64,000 nt of DNA from an uncultured bacterium (GTDB lineage: Bacteria; Actinomycetota; Coriobacteriia; Coriobacteriales; Eggerthellaceae): the NCBI GenBank assembly GCA_905215035.1, contig CAJMOJ010000001.1:18460-82459 (forward strand), written 5' to 3'. Below are positions 53,658 through 62,339 of this stretch, piece by piece (within the stretch, counting starts at the first letter, position 1; each line of letters begins with the position of its first letter). The notes beneath the pieces are model-generated. The model did no database searches, was not told where the DNA came from, and saw only the letters and a list, made by a program, of their open reading frames with translations. A program made the translations under genes and the position numbers.

Positions 53658-55931
53658 ATGGCTAATACCCCTAAACCAAACAACACAAACAAAAACAGCC
53701 AGAAGGGTTCTCCTATTAAAGGACCTCAAAAGACCAATTGGATCACCGTCATAATCTTTGCAATCATCGCGTTTATGTTTATCTCTATGATGATGCGATT
53801 AGGTGATTCTAATGGCCAGCAGACTGACGATCTTGTTGCATCAGAATTTATGCAAGCTGTTGATCAAGGTCGCATAAAAACAGCAGTCTACGATACGGGA
53901 TCTGAAACTATTACCGGTACGTATTATCCTGCTTTAACTGCGGGTGAGGCTGCATTGACCGGCTTTAATGAAGGTTTTAATGCCCTCAATGCGCAACTTG
54001 GTGCAATGAGTAATGCTGGTGGGCGCTTAGGAACAGTTGAGGTGGGTAGTATTACCGCCAGCAACCTAGGTGCAGAGCATAACTATACGTGTGTGTGGGT
54101 AGGGCAGAATTCACTTGATCAATTGATGGCGGCTCATCCTTCTATTCAGTATTCGCTAAAACTGGCAAGCCCTTGGGGTTCTATCCTGATGTCGCTTTTA
54201 CCCATTTTACTGATTACGGGTGTTTTGATTTTCTTCTTTGTTCAGATGAGCAAAGCCAACAATTCTCAGATGTCATTTGGTAAAGCTAAAGCTAAAAAGT
54301 TCATCGAGGATCGTCCTGATGTCAAATTCTCAGATGTTGCTGGAGTTGATGAGGCGGTTGAAGAGATGCAGGAAGTTAAAGACTTCTTGACTAATCCCGC
54401 CAAATATCAAGCGATGGGTGCTAAGATTCCTCGCGGATGTTTGCTCGTAGGACCTCCGGGTACGGGTAAGACATTGCTAGCAAAGGCTGTCGCGGGTGAA
54501 GCAGGCGTTCCTTTCTTTTCAATTTCAGGTTCTGACTTTGTTGAGATGTTTGTTGGCGTAGGCGCTTCTCGTGTGCGTGACTTGTTTAAAGACGCAAAAG
54601 AAGCCGCTCCTGCCATCATCTTTATTGATGAGATCGACGCAGTTGGTCGCCAGCGTGGTGCTGGTCTTGGTGGCGGCCATGATGAGCGCGAGCAGACGCT
54701 CAATCAGCTTTTGGTTGAGATGGACGGCTTTGATTCTAATGATTCAGTCGTACTCATTGCTGCAACTAACCGTTCTGACGTTTTGGATCCTGCGCTATTG
54801 CGTCCGGGTCGTTTTGATCGTCAGATTGTTGTCGATGTTCCTGATGTTCGCGGTCGCGAGAAAATCCTTAAAGTTCATGCTGAGAACAAGCCGCTCGCCA
54901 ATGATGTAGATTTAGCTAAGCTTGCCAAACTTACGCCTGGCTTTACGGGTGCGGATTTGGCAAACCTTTTGAATGAATCAGCTATTTTGTCAGCACGTAG
55001 AAATCAAACAATTATCACTGATCGAGAAGTGCAAGATTCTATGGAGCGCGTTATTGCTGGTCCTGAGCGTAAGGGCCGCGTGTTGGATCCGCTTACCAAA
55101 AAGACTATTGCGTATCACGAATCAGGTCATGCGTTGGTGGGTCACCTCTTGCCGCAAGCTGATCCAGTACATAAAATCTCAATTATTTCACGTGGTCGTG
55201 CATTGGGTTATACCTTATCCATTCCTGATGAGGATAAGGTTTTGAATTCACGTAATGAAATTCGTGACCAGTTAGCAGTATTCTTGGGTGGTCGTGTTGC
55301 TGAAGAAATTTTCTGCGATGACATTACTACGGGTGCTTCTAATGACTTAGAGCGCGCAACCAAGATGGCTCGTTCTATGGTTACCAACTATGGTATGTCT
55401 TCCGATCTAGGCGTTCAGGTTTTCGGTCAGCCTAATCACGAGGTATTCTTAGGTCGTGACTACGGCAATACGCAAGATTACTCCGAGGAGACTGCACGTC
55501 GTATTGACGAAGAGGTCGCTAAGATCATGAAAGAAGCCCATGATCGTGCCTATGAGATTTTGAGTGAACATAAGGCTCAGATGGATTTGATGGCATCGGT
55601 CTTGCTGGAGCGTGAAACAGTCGATGGTGCTGCTTGTCAAGCTTTGCTTGATAACAAGTGGCCCGAATATCTTCAACAAGAAGAGGAGAATGGGTTTGGT
55701 CAAGCAGAAACACCGCTAACACCACCACCTTCGGTTGATTCCGCGGATCAAGGGGTAGCTCCTGGTGTTAAGCATTATGGTTCGGCTCCGGCAACGACAG
55801 CAACGTCATCAGACTCTGCAACAAGCTCTGTTTCTTCTGCTACTACGCCAGGTGTTCCGGTTCCTCCTGCTCCTCAACCGCCTATTTCTGATAATACCGA
55901 CGAGAGTGATACCACGCCTCGTCAGCAGTAA
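53658..55931 (+). CDS. ftsH: ATP-dependent zinc metalloprotease FtsH
   Basis: 757 residues. Membrane-bound AAA+ protease that degrades misfolded and regulatory proteins. Order: membrane helix about 28-47, extracytoplasmic domain, second helix about 176-196, AAA domain with Walker A GPPGTGKT (265-272), Walker [12 protein letters not shown] and the second region of homology [12 protein letters not shown], then the protease domain with HESGH (487-491). The tail (about 690-757) is Pro/Thr/Ser/Ala-rich, as in actinobacterial FtsH. The ATG at 53658 follows AAGGAAA. It is last but two in the tilS-birA run. Confidence 0.97.
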   Translation: MANTPKPNNTNKNSQKGSPIKGPQKTNWITVIIFAIIAFMFISMMMRLGDSNGQQTDDLVASEFMQAVDQGRIKTAVYDTGSETITGTYYPALTAGEAALTGFNEGFNALNAQLGAMSNAGGRLGTVEVGSITASNLGAEHNYTCVWVGQNSLDQLMAAHPSIQYSLKLASPWGSILMSLLPILLITGVLIFFFVQMSKANNSQMSFGKAKAKKFIEDRPDVKFSDVAGVDEAVEEMQEVKDFLTNPAKYQAMGAKIPRGCLLVGPPGTGKTLLAKAVAGEAGVPFFSISGSDFVEMFVGVGASRVRDLFKDAKEAAPAIIFIDEIDAVGRQRGAGLGGGHDEREQTLNQLLVEMDGFDSNDSVVLIAATNRSDVLDPALLRPGRFDRQIVVDVPDVRGREKILKVHAENKPLANDVDLAKLAKLTPGFTGADLANLLNESAILSARRNQTIITDREVQDSMERVIAGPERKGRVLDPLTKKTIAYHESGHALVGHLLPQADPVHKISIISRGRALGYTLSIPDEDKVLNSRNEIRDQLAVFLGGRVAEEIFCDDITTGASNDLERATKMARSMVTNYGMSSDLGVQVFGQPNHEVFLGRDYGNTQDYSEETARRIDEEVAKIMKEAHDRAYEILSEHKAQMDLMASVLLERETVDGAACQALLDNKWPEYLQQEEENGFGQAETPLTPPPSVDSADQGVAPGVKHYGSAPATTATSSDSATSSVSSATTPGVPVPPAPQPPISDNTDESDTTPRQQ

Positions 55932-55947
55932 AAAGGATACTGATATC

Positions 55948-57261
55948 ATGATCTGGAAATGCTCCTCGTATCACTTTGACTCTCAGATGCCCATTCTTAT
56001 GGGCATCTTGAACGTTACCCCTGATTCGTTTTCTGATGGGGGGCGCTACGATGATCCTCAAAAAGCAATCGCACATGCTCACGAAATGATTGAGCAGGGC
56101 GCTCTTATTATTGATGTTGGCGGCGAATCAACGCGCCCTGGTGCTGATCCTGTTCCAGAAGATGTTGAGCTTTCTCGTGTTCTTGAAGTGGTGCGTACCC
56201 TTGCTGCAGAAGATATTTGCGTATCTATTGACACGCGTCATGCCTCAGTTGCACGTGCCTGCATTGAGGCGGGAGCTTCTATCATTAATGATGTAAGTGG
56301 TTTTAGAGACCCCGCTATGGTTGAGGTAGCTCAATCGTGTGACGCCGGGCTTGTTGTAATGCATATGGGTGGCGATGACCCTCGCACTATGCAAGATGAA
56401 ACCGAGTATAGTGATGTAGTTGCTGAGGTGAGAGATTATCTTTCTGATCGCGCTTCTGAACTTGAGCGCGCGGGCATAACGCATGATCGTATCTGCCTTG
56501 ATCCTGGTCCTGGATTTGGAAAAACTGCGCATCAGACTATCCAGCTTTTACGTAATATGCACGAGTTTGTTCATCTGGGATATCCTGTTATGGTGGCGGT
56601 GTCTCGTAAAAGCTTTTTGCAGAGTGCCTATCAAGTAGAAGATGAGCAAAAACGCGATGAGGCTTCATGTGCTGAGGCATTAATGGCTTGCGAACTGGGA
56701 GCATCAGTTATTAGAGTGCATAATGTTGCGTTGATGGCGCAAACTATCAAAGATAATTTGCGCCCCTATGCTCTGATTGGTGCAGGCTGCAATGTTCCTC
56801 TTGTTGCTGAAGAAGGGGAGGAGCTTGAGGGTAAAAAAGCCATGCTCAACAAAGCAATTGGCGACATGTGTATGATGCCTGATACAGAAGTTATCGATGT
56901 GGCACCGTTCTATGAAAGTGAACCTGCCTATAAAACCGATCAAGACACCTTTGTAAATACGGTGATTATGCTGCGTACCGGTTTGCCCCCTCAACAGCTT
57001 CTGAAATATTTACAAGCAATTGAGAATAGTTTGGGTCGTGTGCGAGAAGAAAAAAATGGGCCACGTACGTGCGACTTGGATATCCTTGATTATCAGGGAT
57101 ACGTATCAGACCTTGATGTTTTAACCTTACCTCATCCGCGTTTGACAGAACGTGATTTTGTAGTCAAGCCACTGTTTGATATTGCTCCTGGTCATGTGCT
57201 TTCTGATGGCACGCATATTGACCCAGAAAAAGCAATTCTCGGTAAGGCTTGGCGTTGCTAA
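55948..57261 (+). CDS. folP: Dihydropteroate synthase fused to HPPK (FolP-FolK)
   Basis: 437 residues with two enzymes. DHPS (about 1-268): GILNVTPDSFSDGGRY, DVGGESTRPGA (56-66), IDTRHASVARACIEAGA, INDVSGF and LDPGPGFGKTAHQT, then SRKSFL. HPPK (about 274-437): YALIGAGCNVPL, FYESEPAYKTDQD, and NGPRTCDLDILDY (370-382) with the two metal-binding aspartates. Together they make pyrophosphorylated pterin and 7,8-dihydropteroate. Here DHPS comes first; fungal and plant fusions have HPPK first. No folB or folE lies next to it, though folate genes usually stand together. The ATG at 55948 follows AAAAAGGA, 17 bases after ftsH. It overlaps birA by seven bases. Confidence 0.93.
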   Translation: MIWKCSSYHFDSQMPILMGILNVTPDSFSDGGRYDDPQKAIAHAHEMIEQGALIIDVGGESTRPGADPVPEDVELSRVLEVVRTLAAEDICVSIDTRHASVARACIEAGASIINDVSGFRDPAMVEVAQSCDAGLVVMHMGGDDPRTMQDETEYSDVVAEVRDYLSDRASELERAGITHDRICLDPGPGFGKTAHQTIQLLRNMHEFVHLGYPVMVAVSRKSFLQSAYQVEDEQKRDEASCAEALMACELGASVIRVHNVALMAQTIKDNLRPYALIGAGCNVPLVAEEGEELEGKKAMLNKAIGDMCMMPDTEVIDVAPFYESEPAYKTDQDTFVNTVIMLRTGLPPQQLLKYLQAIENSLGRVREEKNGPRTCDLDILDYQGYVSDLDVLTLPHPRLTERDFVVKPLFDIAPGHVLSDGTHIDPEKAILGKAWRC

Positions 57262-58175
57262 ATGCTGATCACATACGTGAGTATCGCGATGCATACAGCA
57301 TAGATGGAAATTTAGCGGCGTTGCGGTATTCATCGCGCAAGGCGACTGACGGTAATTCTTTGCGTCCTGATATTCGTATTGTTACCTACAACGAAGTTGA
57401 TTCTACTAACATGCGCGTCAAAGAGGATAGAGCGGATTGTGATTACTGTGTCCATACTGCTTTGATTCAGACGCAAGGATACGGACGACAGGGGAGATCG
57501 TGGACAAGCCCTTTGGGTGGTTTGTATGCTTCATTAGGAATTAATCTTGCCTCGTATATACCCGTTCCTCTACGTGATGATATTTCCACCTTATCGCTAG
57601 TAGTAGGTCTAAGCGTTAAAGCTGCTCTTGAGCGCGTGAGTAATCTTGCATCCCAAGCTATACAAATCAAGTGGCCTAACGACGTGCTTGTGCATGACGC
57701 AAAAATATGCGGCATTTCCCTTGAGCTTTTCAATACGACTTTTCTTTGCATTGGTGTGGGTATTAATGTTATTCGTGATGAGGTGGGCGGATATGATGGC
57801 AAGTACCGCTATGCCTATGCTTGCGAGGGGATCCATCGCGCAGGAACTGAATTAAGTGCACATCACGCTCTGTTTATGGAAAAACTACTGGGATGTTTTC
57901 TTGCTGAATTCGAGAGACGTTTTGTGGTTTGGCTTGAAAAGGGATTTACGCCTTTTGTTGAACCGTTTAATGCAAGTCTTGCTTGGAAAGAGAGACTTGT
58001 TGCTATTGAGCGTATTGATGGGGTGCGTCTTGATTCGGGCATTATTGTGCGTGTTACTGAACGAGGAACGTTGCTTTTGGCAAATCCGGATAATCCGTAT
58101 CAAAATCCCCAAGAGGTTGCCTCAGGAGAGGTGCATTTTCTGCCCTTAGAACAAAACTCGGGTTTGTTGGTTTAG
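57255..58175 (+). CDS. birA: Biotin--[acetyl-CoA-carboxylase] ligase, without DNA-binding domain
   Basis: 306 residues. Couples biotin to the lysine of biotinylated carboxyl carriers through biotinyl-AMP. The catalytic part has TYNEVDSTNMRVKE, the biotin-binding QTQGYGRQGRSWTSP (equivalent to GRGRxGRxW), KWPNDVLVHDAKICGI and GVGINVI, followed by a C-terminal SH3-like cap. Only ~45 residues precede the core, with no recognisable helix-turn-helix, so it is not the BirA repressor. TTG at 57255 has TAAGG at seven bases and overlaps the folP-folK stop; TTG at 57249 is too close. Its stop overlaps that of mntP. Confidence 0.88.
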   Translation: MLNADHIREYRDAYSIDGNLAALRYSSRKATDGNSLRPDIRIVTYNEVDSTNMRVKEDRADCDYCVHTALIQTQGYGRQGRSWTSPLGGLYASLGINLASYIPVPLRDDISTLSLVVGLSVKAALERVSNLASQAIQIKWPNDVLVHDAKICGISLELFNTTFLCIGVGINVIRDEVGGYDGKYRYAYACEGIHRAGTELSAHHALFMEKLLGCFLAEFERRFVVWLEKGFTPFVEPFNASLAWKERLVAIERIDGVRLDSGIIVRVTERGTLLLANPDNPYQNPQEVASGEVHFLPLEQNSGLLV

Positions 58176-58741
58176 CTTATGAGGGCTTTGAGGCCAATGA
58201 GAATAAGTACCACGCCACCAACAAGAGCGGCACGCTCTCCGAGAAGCATGCCAAAACGTCGACCAATGAGCAGTGCAATCAAGACGCATATAAAGGTGGT
58301 AAGAGCAATAAGCGAACAACTTGTAAAAGGATTAACCGACATTGCCGCAAAAGAGACACCGACAAAAAGTGCATCAATAGCTGTTGCAGCACCTTGCAAT
58401 AAGAGGGTAGGTATCGTCAGTGTTTTAGCGTGTTGAGCCTCTTCAAGCTCATCGGCTTGCTCAGGATCATCGTGTAAGGCGTCCCAGATCATCTTGCCGC
58501 CAATAATGCCCAAAATTAAAAACGAAATAATGCCGGCATACTGAGAGAGAGTTTCTGCAAAAAACGTACCTGCAAAATAACCAATTAAAGGCATGATGCC
58601 CTGAAAAAGTCCAAAGGTTAAGGGCATTAAAAACATACGTGCGCGAGAGAGGTTGCGGTAAACGAACATGTTTGAGATGGTTACCGCAAATGCGTCCATC
58701 GACAATCCTACACCGATTAGCATGATTTCAATTACGTTCAC
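58172..58741 (-). CDS. mntP: Manganese efflux pump MntP
   Basis: 189 residues, six membrane helices. MntP (YebN) exports Mn2+. The family segments GVGLSMDAFAVTISNM (helix 1, with the conserved Asp) and LLLQGAATAIDALFVGVSFA (helix 4, with the second acidic residue) are both present, as is the repeated internal symmetry. The loop between helices 3 and 4 is acidic (DDPEQADELEEAQ). The ATG at 58741 is preceded by TAAAGGAGAAA on the minus strand. It converges with birA, whose stop codon it overlaps by two bases. No yybP-ykoY manganese riboswitch was seen upstream. Confidence 0.92.
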   Translation of the reverse strand: MNVIEIMLIGVGLSMDAFAVTISNMFVYRNLSRARMFLMPLTFGLFQGIMPLIGYFAGTFFAETLSQYAGIISFLILGIIGGKMIWDALHDDPEQADELEEAQHAKTLTIPTLLLQGAATAIDALFVGVSFAAMSVNPFTSCSLIALTTFICVLIALLIGRRFGMLLGERAALVGGVVLILIGLKALIS

Positions 58742-58878
58742 GTTTCTCCTTTACTGTTGTGTAATACTAGCGCAAGGGTCAGTTGTGAATGAGACAAGGA
58801 GAGTGAACGTACTTTTCCTGTCGAGTAACAGTTGTTTCCTGGAGTATGCATGACATAAAAGCAAAGGAGAACGAAGTT

Positions 58879-59487
58879 ATGGAACGAGCAGTATCGGCAC
58901 AGCAATCGCGTATTAAAACAATTGTGTACAGTGGCTTAGCTATTGCGCTTATCGCGGTATCAGCATGGATTACGGTACCTCTCGGTCCCATTCCCTTTAC
59001 TCTTCAAACACTTATGGTGTGTTTTGTGATTTTTGCCTTAAAGCCCAAACAGGCGATGATTGCGCTTTGTGGTTATGTTGCGCTTGGTGCGCTTGGTTTA
59101 CCGCTTTTCTCTTCCTTTAGAGGTGGATTAGCTGCTCTCTTAGGCCCAACGGGTGGCTTTATTATGAGCTACGTTGTTGGCGGTGGTCTTTGTATTGCTT
59201 TAGCTGTAGCGCTCAAGTCAGTTCCTGTCTTTTCTGACACAAAAGACGTTTCATTTTTTGGCACTCGTATTGCACGTGGGCAACTTTTACGCAATCTTGT
59301 TGTAGGATTAGTATTCATAGCGATCAACTATGCTTTTGGTTGGGCATGGTTTATCGTAGTTGGTCATGTAAGTGCAGAAGTCGCTTTTGCAACGGCAATC
59401 GCACCCTTTATTGGCGTTGATCTGATCAAGATGGTTCTTGCAATTATTTTGGCTCAGGCTGTAGGTGCGGTGACAAATCGGGCATAG
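58879..59487 (+). CDS. bioY: Biotin transporter BioY
   Basis: 202 residues with about six membrane helices. The substrate-binding (S) component for biotin uptake; works with an ECF energy-coupling module elsewhere or alone. Signature: WITVPLGPIPFTLQTLMVCF, LGALGLPLFSSFRGGLAALLGPTGGFIMSY. The ATG at 58879 follows AAAGGAG; the upstream ATG at 58846 is rejected. No bio biosynthesis genes are in the window and BirA has no repressor domain, so the cell probably imports biotin. A LysR gene follows 10 bases downstream, in the same direction. Confidence 0.93.
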   Translation: MERAVSAQQSRIKTIVYSGLAIALIAVSAWITVPLGPIPFTLQTLMVCFVIFALKPKQAMIALCGYVALGALGLPLFSSFRGGLAALLGPTGGFIMSYVVGGGLCIALAVALKSVPVFSDTKDVSFFGTRIARGQLLRNLVVGLVFIAINYAFGWAWFIVVGHVSAEVAFATAIAPFIGVDLIKMVLAIILAQAVGAVTNRA

Positions 59488-59497
59488 AGAGGAAGCC

Positions 59498-60397
59498 ATG
59501 AATCTGTCGCAGTTACGCTACTTTAGAAAATTAGCTTCCATGCAGCACTTTACTAAAGCTGCAGAAGCGCTTTCTATTACGCAACCGGCTCTTTCTAATT
59601 CAATCAAGCAATTAGAAGAAGAATTAGGCATTTCCTTATTTGAGCATCAAGGACGTACTGTGCGTCTTACAAAATGGGGCGCAGAGTTTAATGGCTTTAT
59701 TGGGCAGGGACTTGATATTATCGATAAGGGCATCGCTATCGCCCAAGAGCACGCAGATCATCTTTCGGGCACTATTGATATCGGCACAATCTATACGGTG
59801 CAGTCTGACTATTTGCCAGAGCTCCTTCACGAATATCGTGAGCGTTACGGACTTCTGGTAGATATTAAGCTTTATCACGGCCTTACTCGTGATTTATTGG
59901 ATCGCCTTGAGGATGGTATTTATGATGTGTGTTTTGCTGCGCGCATGGAAGGTCGTCCTAATTTAGCGTATGTGCCAGTTGCTATGCAGTCGCTTGTTGT
60001 GATTGTGAATGAAGCCCATCCGCTTGCCTCACGTGACACGATTGCGCTTGAAGAACTGTCAGAGTATGGCATTGTAACGTATCGTGATGACAATACCATC
60101 GGTCGTGAAGTGCGCGCGCTTATTAAGAATTACGACATCGACATCATTCAGTCATGTGATGATGAGATTTCGTTGGGATCTACTATGGCAAGCCGTGAAG
60201 ACTGTGTGGGCTTATCGCTTGATACGCTTGGCTTAGCGCCATTTCCGCAAATCAAAAAGATTCAAATTGAGGGACTTGAAGGCGGCTTTCATTTAGTTTA
60301 TATGGCCTATCGGCGTGCGGGGCATAAGACGCGTGCGGTTGAAAACATTATTGAACTTGCACGTGAAAATGCCAAGCGCGATGGGTTCTTGTTGTAG
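59498..60397 (+). CDS. LysR-family transcriptional regulator
   Basis: 299 residues. N-terminal winged helix-turn-helix (about 1-60): LRYFRKLASMQHFTKAAEALSITQPALSNSIKQLEEELGI, then the long linker helix and an effector-binding domain of the periplasmic-binding type. The C-terminal part is that of the CynR/IlvY-like LysR group, effector unknown. The ATG at 59498 follows GAGGAAG, 10 bases after bioY, so the two are co-transcribed and it may regulate biotin uptake; this is an inference from position. A terminator with ten perfect outer pairs ends the unit. Confidence 0.87.
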   Translation: MNLSQLRYFRKLASMQHFTKAAEALSITQPALSNSIKQLEEELGISLFEHQGRTVRLTKWGAEFNGFIGQGLDIIDKGIAIAQEHADHLSGTIDIGTIYTVQSDYLPELLHEYRERYGLLVDIKLYHGLTRDLLDRLEDGIYDVCFAARMEGRPNLAYVPVAMQSLVVIVNEAHPLASRDTIALEELSEYGIVTYRDDNTIGREVRALIKNYDIDIIQSCDDEISLGSTMASREDCVGLSLDTLGLAPFPQIKKIQIEGLEGGFHLVYMAYRRAGHKTRAVENIIELARENAKRDGFLL

Positions 60398-60421
60398 ATC
60401 AGTTTTACGTTATAGTGATAT

Positions 60422-60452
60422 AAAAAAGCCGACCCGATGGGCCGGCTTTTTT
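60422..60452. terminator. Bidirectional terminator between LysR and response-regulator genes
   Basis: AAAAAAGCCG pairs with CGGCTTTTTT (10 bp), the stem continuing CCC/GGG past one mismatch, with A- and T-runs at the ends. It stops both converging genes. Confidence 0.9.
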
Positions 60453-60502
60453 ATATGTTAAGCAAGAGAGTACGTGCTAGTACGTACTATTTTTGGGTAC
60501 GT

Positions 60503-61195
60503 CTATTTTTTGAAGCGATAACCGTAGCCACGTACTGTTTCAACGAGCATTGGATCATATCCTGCAGCTTCAACTTTGTCGCGAAGACGCTTGATGTGAG
60601 TATCAACAGTTTTAGTCTCGGTGATGTAATCCCAGCCCCATGCCTCACGCAAGAGATCCTGACGAGAAACAACTTTGCCTGCATTGCGCATTAAGCAGCA
60701 AAGCAATTCAAATTCACGAGGTGTTAGGTCAATATTGCCATTTTCTCCTGTTGCAACATGAGCATCCTCATCAAGGGTAATGCCACCTGCAGAGATGCGA
60801 GATGTTGAGGGAATATCTCCACCCTGTGAACGACGAAGAAGAGCGCGTGCTCGAGCAAGAAGTTCGCGAATACCAAAAGGCTTAGCCAAGTAGTCATCAG
60901 CGCCTAACTCAAGACCAACAACTTTATTGATCTCAGAGTCTTTAGCAGATAAGAACAGAATAGGCGTGTCGTGCTTTGCGCGAATACGGCGACAAAGATC
61001 ATATCCATCCATGCCAGGAAGAACGATGTCTAAAATGAAGAGATCATAGTGATTCTGTTCAACTTTCTGCAGAGCCTCTTCACCATCAGCAGCAATATCT
61101 GCAGTGTAGCCTTCTTTTTGAAGTGCATAGCTTACGAACTCGGTGATAGAAGGCTCATCATCAACAATTAATATTCTTGCCGGAGTATGTGCCAT
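60503..61195 (-). CDS. OmpR/PhoB-family response regulator (orphan)
   Basis: 230 residues. Receiver domain (about 7-120): acidic pair VDDE (11-14), phospho-acceptor Asp-56 in FILDIVLPG, Thr/Ser switch in ILFLSAKDS and Lys in LAKPFGIRELLARARALLRR. Winged-helix DNA-binding domain (about 135-229): LTPREFELLCCLMRNAGKVVSR and TVDTHIKRLRDKVE ending in VRGYGYRFKK. Closest in style to RegX3/MtrA/PhoP. No histidine kinase gene is adjacent: upstream lies the divergent coaX. The ATG at 61195 follows AAAGGGGA. A 12-bp palindrome TAGTACGTACTA lies just beyond its stop at 60478-60489. Confidence 0.9.
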   Translation of the reverse strand: MAHTPARILIVDDEPSITEFVSYALQKEGYTADIAADGEEALQKVEQNHYDLFILDIVLPGMDGYDLCRRIRAKHDTPILFLSAKDSEINKVVGLELGADDYLAKPFGIRELLARARALLRRSQGGDIPSTSRISAGGITLDEDAHVATGENGNIDLTPREFELLCCLMRNAGKVVSRQDLLREAWGWDYITETKTVDTHIKRLRDKVEAAGYDPMLVETVRGYGYRFKK

Positions 61196-61334
61196 TGTGT
61201 CCCCTTTACCATCCGTACATCAAATATCGTTTCAATACAGATTATCTTGTTAGTGATAATTAAGCACGTGGGTAGTATTGTGAAAGATACACCATCCATA
61301 AGGTTTACTCATGGCTGGCAATCAAATACAAAAG

Positions 61335-61356
61335 AATTACGCGCTTACGCGTAATT
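61335..61356. repeat. Perfect 9-bp inverted repeat upstream of coaX
   Basis: AATTACGCG-CTTA-CGCGTAATT, centred 94 bases before the coaX start and in the divergent region shared with the response-regulator gene (244 bases). There is no T-run after it, so a protein-binding site or leader stem-loop is as likely as a terminator. The intergenic region has no well-matched promoter pair. Confidence 0.6.
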
Positions 61357-61439
61357 ATAAATCACCTACGGGCTTTATTACGTATTACTACTATATCAAA
61401 AAATTTTACTTTACCAGGGGAGAGGGGCTGTTTAGATTA

Positions 61440-62210
61440 ATGCTTTTAGCGGTTGATGTAGGAAACACTCAAACCGTTTTGGGTGTCTATAATGGCGACA
61501 AGCTGGTTCATATGTGGCGTTTGGCCACTTCTGTTGATTCTACGTCTGATGAAATGCGTATTAAACTTCATGCATTACTAGAGGCGGAAAATCTTGATCG
61601 ACACCAGATTAATGGAGCGGTACTTGCTTCTGTGGTACCAGCGCTTACTCATACTTGGGAAAAGGTGTGCCAACGTCATTTTGGCATTGAGCCGGTAGTT
61701 GTTTCTTCGCAGGCTTGTGCGGATATGCTCGGGATTGCTCCTGGTACGTTTACTGAACTGGGTGCTGATCGTGTTGCTGATGCAGTTGCAGCAATCTCTT
61801 TATATCAGGCACCTGTTATCGTGGTTGATTTTGGCACTGCTACCAATATTGAAGTGATTGATGCAGAAGGCCATTTTGCAGGTGGCATTATCGCTCCAGG
61901 TGTTGAATCTTCAATGCGTGCCCTATTTAGCCGTGCTTCTCTGATTCCTGCTGTTGAATTAGAAGATCCAGGTGTTGCTGTTGGTCGCAATACTACTGAA
62001 GCGGTTCAGGTGGGTATTGTGGTAGGAGAGGCTGCTCGTATTGATGGGTTGGTAGAGCGCATCCAAAAGCAATTAGGATACGAGGCGACCGTGGTTGCTA
62101 CAGGTGGTTTAGCCCATCGCATAGCTCCGATGTCTTCGGTTATCAATGAAATAAACCTCGAACTTACCTTGCAGGGACTACTTCGAATCTATCACCAGTT
62201 AACTCTCTAG
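61440..62210 (+). CDS. coaX: Type III pantothenate kinase
   Basis: 256 residues. Phosphorylates pantothenate, the first step of coenzyme A synthesis; unlike CoaA it is not feedback-inhibited by CoA. The ASKHA-fold motifs are LLAVDVGNTQTVLGVY at the N-terminus, ELGADRVADAVAAI, VVDFGTATNIEVID with the conserved Asp, and GGIIAPGVESSMRAL. ATG at 61440 starts exactly at MLLAVDVGNT, with GGGGAGAGGGG upstream; the long frame from 61311 crosses the inverted repeat and is rejected. fhs follows 129 bases later with a leader hairpin. Confidence 0.94.
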   Translation: MLLAVDVGNTQTVLGVYNGDKLVHMWRLATSVDSTSDEMRIKLHALLEAENLDRHQINGAVLASVVPALTHTWEKVCQRHFGIEPVVVSSQACADMLGIAPGTFTELGADRVADAVAAISLYQAPVIVVDFGTATNIEVIDAEGHFAGGIIAPGVESSMRALFSRASLIPAVELEDPGVAVGRNTTEAVQVGIVVGEAARIDGLVERIQKQLGYEATVVATGGLAHRIAPMSSVINEINLELTLQGLLRIYHQLTL

Positions 62211-62239
62211 CTCCTATATCGGTGTGTAGCCGACTTCAG

Positions 62240-62273
62240 TATAATAGGCCTCATACGGTTAGTCAGAGAGGCC
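62240..62273 (+). promoter_or_regulatory. -10 hexamer and leader stem upstream of fhs
   Basis: TATAAT at 62240-62245 lacks a good -35. Directly after it GGCCTC (62247-62252) can pair with GAGGCC (62268-62273) across 15 bases. A folate riboswitch consensus was not found. Weak evidence. Confidence 0.35.
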
Positions 62274-62339
62274 GCAACAAGATATAGAGGATAGTTGTAT
62301 TGTTTGTCGGTCTCATCGTTTAGAAAGCGAGAGTTTATC

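Noticed and set aside
58742..58878. Possible manganese (yybP-ykoY) riboswitch upstream of mntP.
   Set aside because: The region is only 137 bases, shared with bioY, and no matching paired elements were seen.
62211..62339. Possible folate riboswitch before fhs.
   Set aside because: Only a six-pair stem is visible; no conserved riboswitch core was recognised.
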